From the NCBI GenBank assembly GCA_963589785.1, contig CAVAMJ010000027.1, positions 1 to 16,607 on the forward strand: a stretch of 16,607 nucleotides of DNA, read 5' to 3'. Of this stretch, positions 13,571-16,607 are shown in pieces. The notes beneath the pieces are model-generated. The model saw only the letters and a list, made by a program, of their open reading frames with translations, did not search any database and was not told the origin of the DNA. Within the stretch, counting starts at the first letter, position 1; each line of letters begins with the position of its first letter. Position numbers and translations under genes: made by a program. Origin of the DNA: SIG603 sp963589785. GTDB taxonomy: Bacteria > Bacillota > Clostridia > Oscillospirales > Acutalibacteraceae.

Positions 13571-13771
13571 ACTTGAAGCCCTTTCTTTAAGTCAAATTTA
13601 GCGTTGGTTCAAACCTACTCATAGATACGAAAGGTTTTACACCGTTAAATAATAAAATCGGAGCATCACTCTTTCTGCTTATTATAAGTATTAGAGCTTG
13701 TGACCGATTATAAGGTGGTAAGGTATCCGCCTAAAAGCAAGGAATCCTCTCACCTATATTAAAAATATCTG
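13571..13771 (-). promoter_or_regulatory. Long structured 5' leader of fhs (candidate attenuator or riboswitch)
   Basis: About 200 nt separate the predicted transcript start from the fhs ATG. Hairpin 1 (13709-13758) closes on TATAGGTG with CACCTTATA and continues with AGG/CCT and TCC/GGA. Hairpin 2 (13656-13709) closes on AATCGG with CCGATT, has an inner GCTCT/AGAGT stem, and is followed by a U-rich tail (TTATTATTT) like a terminator. The two share a base at 13709, so they compete at their junction. Hairpin 3 (13611-13637) closes on AAACCT/AGGTTT upstream of the ribosome site. I did not find the conserved elements of the tetrahydrofolate or ZTP riboswitches. Confidence 0.45.
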
Positions 13772-13777
13772 TTTATC

Positions 13778-13806
13778 ATTATATTATATTTATAAAGATA
13801 AGTAAA
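13778..13806 (-). promoter_or_regulatory. Promoter of the fhs operon
   Basis: The minus strand has TTTACT (13801-13806) and a perfect TATAAT (13778-13783) with a 17-bp spacer. The expected start is near 13771. Confidence 0.75.
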
Positions 13807-13828
13807 GATTAATGTATCTCAATTTTTG

Positions 13829-13857
13829 TTGAAGACTGTCTGTATTTGTGGTAGAAT
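13829..13857 (+). promoter_or_regulatory. Promoter of the rodA-like gene
   Basis: TTGAAG (13829-13834) and TAGAAT (13852-13857) with a 17-bp spacer. TGG before the -10 makes it an extended -10. It is divergent from the fhs promoter, with the two -35 boxes only 22 bp apart. Confidence 0.7.
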
Positions 13858-13921
13858 AAATTGGTATAAGTGTCTTTCGCTTAGAAAAGATTTTAAAATT
13901 GTATTCAATATGGAGATTTAA

Positions 13922-15151
13922 ATGAACAAAAACAGAAGTTCAAGTCCTGTAATCAACTATTTGAAAAACACCGATTATTTTCTTTGGCTGATAATAGGCT
14001 TAATTGCACTTTACAGTTTGTTGCTTATTAAGAGTGTTACACGAGCGACAAACTCAAACTATTTTAACACACAGCTGTTTGCTGTTGTTGTCGGATTGAT
14101 TGGTGCCCTTGTTATTACCTTTATAGGATATGACACGATTTCTAATTACTGGTTTTTGATTGCCGCTGGGTCGTTATTCTTAATGGTATATACGATATTG
14201 TTTGGCATCAACATTTCAAGTTCAGGCGGTATTAATGCAACGGCATGGATTAATCTCGGCGGAAGAACGTTCCAACCGTCAGAGCTTGTAAAGATTTGTT
14301 TTATCGTTACTTATGCAAAACATTTGTCAATACTTAACGAAAAAGGCACAATCAATCAATTCAAAAATGTAGTAATACTTGGTGCTCATGCCGCTGTTCC
14401 GGTACTCCTTTGTCATATGCAAGGAGATGATGGCGCTGGTGTTGTTTTCTTTGCAATATTTATAGCAATGAGCCTTGCTTCGGATATCAAGCTTAGATAT
14501 TTCGTTTTGCTCGGCGCAATCATTCTTTTGGCTGTCCCCTTTGCTTGGAACTATATTTTGAGTGACTACCAGAAGCTCAGATTCACAGCTGTTTACAATC
14601 TTGATGATCCCGATGTTTCAATTAACGAGGGTTATCAGCAGTATCAAGGCAGAATTTCAATCGGTAGCGGCGGTTTGTTCGGAAAAGGTTTGTTTCACGG
14701 AAACCGTGTTGAAAGCAGTGCCGTAACATTCCAGCATTCGGATTTTATTTTCACTGTTGCCGGAGAAGAACTCGGATTTGTCGGATGCGCTCTGGTTATG
14801 CTTTTGCTTTTTGTACTGATGTACAGAACGCTTAAAGTCGGCTTGTCATCTAAGGATTCAATGGGCAAATATATGTGCTTCGGCTTTTTCGGACTTATTG
14901 CACTTCAGTCTATAAGCAATATAGGAATGTGCCTTGCGATACTCCCTGTTATGGGTGTTACACTTCCGTTTTTCAGTGCGGGTGGTTCATCTGCGGCTTG
15001 CCTGTATCTTGGAATCGGTCTGATAGAAAGTGTTTATATTAACCGAAACAAAAAAACAACGCTTGAAACTTATAAAGAAGTATCTTATAAAAAGCTTGAT
15101 TTAAAGAGACTTAAAATAAATGAAATATCAGAAGAGATGGAATCTGATTAA
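13922..15151 (+). CDS. rodA: FtsW/RodA/SpoVE-family peptidoglycan glycosyltransferase
   Basis: A 409-residue SEDS protein with about ten membrane helices. These proteins polymerise lipid II into glycan strands together with a class B penicillin-binding protein. Family marks are TAWINLGGRTFQPSELVKI (107-125), a large outside loop with GKGLFHGNRVES (254-265), FQHSDFIFTVAGEELGF (270-286) with the catalytic Asp274, and LPVMGVTLPFFSAGGSS (341-357). RodA fits better than FtsW because of the short N-terminus and the AWINLGG..FQPSE form, but SpoVE cannot be excluded. One oddity is QGDDGAG (167-173), where the family usually has a Q-P-D-L/M-G-T motif. GGAG lies 9 nt before the ATG. No partner PBP is in the window. 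The tail after residue 376 is polar and cytoplasmic. Confidence 0.9.
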   Translation: MNKNRSSSPVINYLKNTDYFLWLIIGLIALYSLLLIKSVTRATNSNYFNTQLFAVVVGLIGALVITFIGYDTISNYWFLIAAGSLFLMVYTILFGINISSSGGINATAWINLGGRTFQPSELVKICFIVTYAKHLSILNEKGTINQFKNVVILGAHAAVPVLLCHMQGDDGAGVVFFAIFIAMSLASDIKLRYFVLLGAIILLAVPFAWNYILSDYQKLRFTAVYNLDDPDVSINEGYQQYQGRISIGSGGLFGKGLFHGNRVESSAVTFQHSDFIFTVAGEELGFVGCALVMLLLFVLMYRTLKVGLSSKDSMGKYMCFGFFGLIALQSISNIGMCLAILPVMGVTLPFFSAGGSSAACLYLGIGLIESVYINRNKKTTLETYKEVSYKKLDLKRLKINEISEEMESD

Positions 15152-15196
15152 AGCGACAACCTATACGAAAGTTCTCGTATAGGTTGTCGCTTTAAT
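15147..15196 (+). terminator. 22-bp perfect hairpin at the end of the rodA-like gene
   Basis: The left arm (15147-15168, including the stop codon) and the right arm (15175-15196) pair perfectly over 22 bp around AAGTTC. The downstream side is not a true U tract, although the right arm ends in TTTAAT. It is most likely a terminator or an mRNA 3'-end stabiliser. Confidence 0.7.
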
Positions 15197-15238
15197 GTGT
15201 AGTTAACGAGTATAGGCAAATTGTAAACTTATTGACGA

Positions 15239-15277
15239 TTTTACCTATAATTTACTTCTGTTTTACATAGATTTTAC
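15239..15277 (+). promoter_or_regulatory. Four TTTAC direct repeats at 11-bp steps (response-regulator site)
   Basis: TTTAC occurs at 15240-15244, 15251-15255, 15262-15266 and 15273-15277, exactly 11 bp apart, so all on one DNA face. The last ends 9 bp before the -35 box of the secreted-protein gene. Tandem six-base direct repeats at 11-bp spacing upstream of -35 are how OmpR/PhoB-family response regulators bind, for example Bacillus PhoP boxes of TTnACA type. No response regulator gene is visible in the window. Confidence 0.6.
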
Positions 15278-15286
15278 GCAATTTTA

Positions 15287-15315
15287 TTGACTGCTAACAA
15301 CTGTAATGTTACAAT
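15287..15315 (+). promoter_or_regulatory. Sigma-A promoter of the secreted-protein gene
   Basis: TTGACT (15287-15292) and TACAAT (15310-15315) with a 17-bp spacer; TGT before the -10 adds an extended -10. The leader is about 50 nt and ends in AAAGGAGAAT before the ATG. Confidence 0.75.
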
Positions 15316-15373
15316 AGTGTTATAAATCAATTGCGCAGTTGATAAATAATTAAATTTTAAAGGAGAATTTACT

Positions 15374-15832
15374 ATGATCAAAAGGAAAATAATAGCAATT
15401 ATCTCATCGGTTATAATTGCATCCTCAATGCTTGCGGTTTCGGCAAGTGCGGCAAACACTCAGGATACTTATTACACTTATACTTGGTCTAACGGTGCTC
15501 GATATGACTATACAAACGCAAGGTACAAGTATGATACTACACCTGTTTACCTATGTACAATTAATAGTTCTTTGCCTGCTGGCGGGTTCTATGCAAGCAC
15601 GTTTTATGGTACGAGCTCTTCTAGTGCTACAAACAAGGCATCTGCGGGGGAGTATCTTATAAATGATTATTGGGGACACACTATAAAACCAAATGGTACA
15701 TCTGTATCGCAAAAAAACAAATGGGTTCGTATTCGTGGTCATTACAGCAACACAAACTATTCTTGGGGCGACTGTACAATAGCTTGGAGTCCTGACACGG
15801 CAGGTGCATATAATTATTCTTCGTTGAACTGA
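15374..15832 (+). CDS. Small secreted protein (DUF2712-like), possible bacteriocin-related factor
   Basis: A 152-residue protein with a clear signal peptide: MIKRK, a hydrophobic core (IIAIISSVIIASSMLAV) and a SASA-A cleavage site after residue 26. The mature part of about 126 residues is rich in tyrosine, serine, threonine and asparagine, and has two cysteines (61 and 134) that could form a disulfide. The pattern DTYYTYTW...YTNARYKYDTTPVYLCTIN resembles the DUF2712 family of secreted Firmicute proteins, often found near lactococcin-972-type bacteriocin or exporter genes; I rate this match as moderate. AAAGGAGAA lies 9 nt before the ATG. A promoter and response-regulator-like repeats stand upstream, a terminator downstream. 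The next gene encodes a membrane-anchored protein and may be its partner. Other possibilities are an adhesin or matrix protein. Confidence 0.72.
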   Translation: MIKRKIIAIISSVIIASSMLAVSASAANTQDTYYTYTWSNGARYDYTNARYKYDTTPVYLCTINSSLPAGGFYASTFYGTSSSSATNKASAGEYLINDYWGHTIKPNGTSVSQKNKWVRIRGHYSNTNYSWGDCTIAWSPDTAGAYNYSSLN

Positions 15833-15839
15833 TTTGTGT

Positions 15840-15875
15840 GGTGTTGCATAGTTTCATCTGTGCAACACCCTTTTT
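15840..15875 (+). terminator. Terminator after the secreted-protein gene
   Basis: GGTGTTGCATAG (15840-15851) pairs with CTGTGCAACACC (15858-15869) around TTTCAT, and CTTTTT follows. It lies 30 nt before the next ATG with no clear promoter between, so it probably lowers rather than stops expression of the next gene. Confidence 0.88.
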
Positions 15876-15904
15876 ATTAGATTATTTTAAAGGAGAATGA
15901 TTAT

Positions 15905-16607
15905 ATGAAAAAGACTAATTTAATTGTAATTTTAGTGATAGTACTATTGGTAGCCGTATCATCTTTTTTACTTATTAGAAAGAACGTATTTTTAAACACA
16001 AATGATATTGTTTCCGAGGATAGCAGTATAGATGAAAGCGGTTCAACAAATTATTCTGAGGAGTCGGTTGCAGACGAAATTACTGAAAGTACAAACACAT
16101 TAACTTCTGCAGAAGCTGACGAAACTCTTGCCAAATTCGGCAAAATCGGAGAAGCTTATACTTTTACAAGTCACCAATATTTGCAAGGTGAGGTTAGAGA
16201 AAGAAATGTAGTTTCGCTTGGTTGGAACGGAAGCATGGAGTTATGTGTTAACAAGGCTGAGGTTTTAGATTATTCTGAGGATTTATTAGGCGATAGTGAC
16301 AACAAAGAAGTTATTGTTAGTATAGCATCTTCACTTGATTCTCCCAAAATTTTTAAAATTAATTTTTCGTTAACTAATATTGATGCGGCTCACAAAGACG
16401 GTGTTCAGTATCAATTTAATTTAAGCCTATTTAAGCTTGGCTCCTATAATGACTTAATTCCTGAAAATTATAATGATTATGAAAATTATGTTTTTTCATG
16501 TGGAACTTGTTCGGATTTTATATCAGATCCGCACGGTCAAGATGATGAATATTATATTTTTGCATTAGAGCCTGGAGAAACAAAGGATTTTACTTTAACG
16601 TATGTAG
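15905..16607 (+). CDS. Membrane-anchored extracytoplasmic protein (C-terminus cut by the window end)
   Basis: The frame is open from the ATG at 15905-15907 to the window end, giving 234 residues. MKKTNLIVILVIVLLVAVSS is an uncleaved signal anchor (helix about 5-24) with no lipobox cysteine. An acidic, serine/threonine-rich linker follows (about 32-72). A beta-rich domain begins near GEAYTFTSHQYLQGEV (about 83) and holds a CGTC pair near 202-205. The fold resembles the immunoglobulin-like domains of DUF5027/DUF4352-type surface proteins, but I cannot assign it. The leader ATTTTAAAGGAGAAT is identical to that of the preceding secreted-protein gene, so the two translation starts share a common origin or are under the same selection. 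The position suggests a partner, such as a receptor or immunity protein; this is an inference. Confidence 0.75.
   Translation, partial: MKKTNLIVILVIVLLVAVSSFLLIRKNVFLNTNDIVSEDSSIDESGSTNYSEESVADEITESTNTLTSAEADETLAKFGKIGEAYTFTSHQYLQGEVRERNVVSLGWNGSMELCVNKAEVLDYSEDLLGDSDNKEVIVSIASSLDSPKIFKINFSLTNIDAAHKDGVQYQFNLSLFKLGSYNDLIPENYNDYENYVFSCGTCSDFISDPHGQDDEYYIFALEPGETKDFTLTYV

Noticed and set aside
13711..13730. GGTGGTAAGG-like stretch resembling a T-box antiterminator on the plus strand
   Set aside because: It lacks the ACCGCG part of the T-box, and the plus-strand gene downstream (rodA-like) has its own promoter after this point.
1..16607. CRISPR arrays, complete insertion sequences, phage attachment sites, rRNA
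   Set aside because: No regularly spaced repeats of CRISPR size, no transposase or integrase frame, and no rRNA-like sequence were seen on either strand; tRNA-Leu has no visible partial duplicate that would mark an att site.

Overview
The window looks like chromosomal DNA of a low-GC Gram-positive gut anaerobe of the Clostridia (Ruminococcus / Oscillospiraceae-like). The evidence is AT-rich intergenic DNA, sigma-A promoters with 17-bp spacers, strong AGGAGG-type ribosome sites, U-tailed terminators, a full-length formate-tetrahydrofolate ligase, a ROK glucokinase, and a Cys-rich XRE-type regulator of a kind common in that group. This assignment comes from protein style, not from a database search.

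Layout. (1) 1-340: the start of a flavodoxin gene (minus strand) behind a MerR-type promoter with a 19-bp spacer. (2) 340-1058: gene-poor, with two inverted repeats and one doubtful ORF. (3) 1059-5180, minus strand: an ECF sigma factor, a small two-helix membrane protein and a membrane sensor-like zinc-ribbon protein form an operon. A terminator follows, then a CtpE-like P-type cation ATPase. The sigma operon and the ATPase carry matching ECF-type promoters, so the ATPase is probably a target of this sigma factor. (4) 5458-5604: a complete small-transcript unit (sigma-A promoter, about 110 nt, strong terminator) with no ORF, a candidate small RNA. (5) 5642-7226: a DUF1858 protein, an XRE-type regulator with four closely spaced cysteines, a 72-residue membrane protein and tRNA-Leu(UAA). 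(6) 7417-9447, plus strand: glucokinase and aldose 1-epimerase, which work together at hexose entry into glycolysis. (7) 13570 to 9495, minus strand: fhs-tsaE-tsaB-rpiB-esterase, a tight run joining one-carbon metabolism, tRNA t6A modification and the pentose phosphate pathway. It has a roughly 200-nt structured leader in front of fhs and an unusual hairpin between the ribosome site and start codon of the esterase. (8) 13922-15151, plus strand: a FtsW/RodA-family glycan polymerase, divergent from fhs. (9) 15240-16607, plus strand: a small secreted protein and a membrane-anchored partner cut by the window end. Their promoter carries four TTTAC repeats at exact 11-bp steps, the pattern bound by OmpR/PhoB-family response regulators.

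The best candidates for something new are the ECF sigma / small membrane protein / zinc-ribbon sensor / ATPase unit, the small RNA at 5493-5604, the fhs leader, the hairpin-bridged ribosome site of the esterase, and the response-regulator-controlled secreted protein pair at the right edge.
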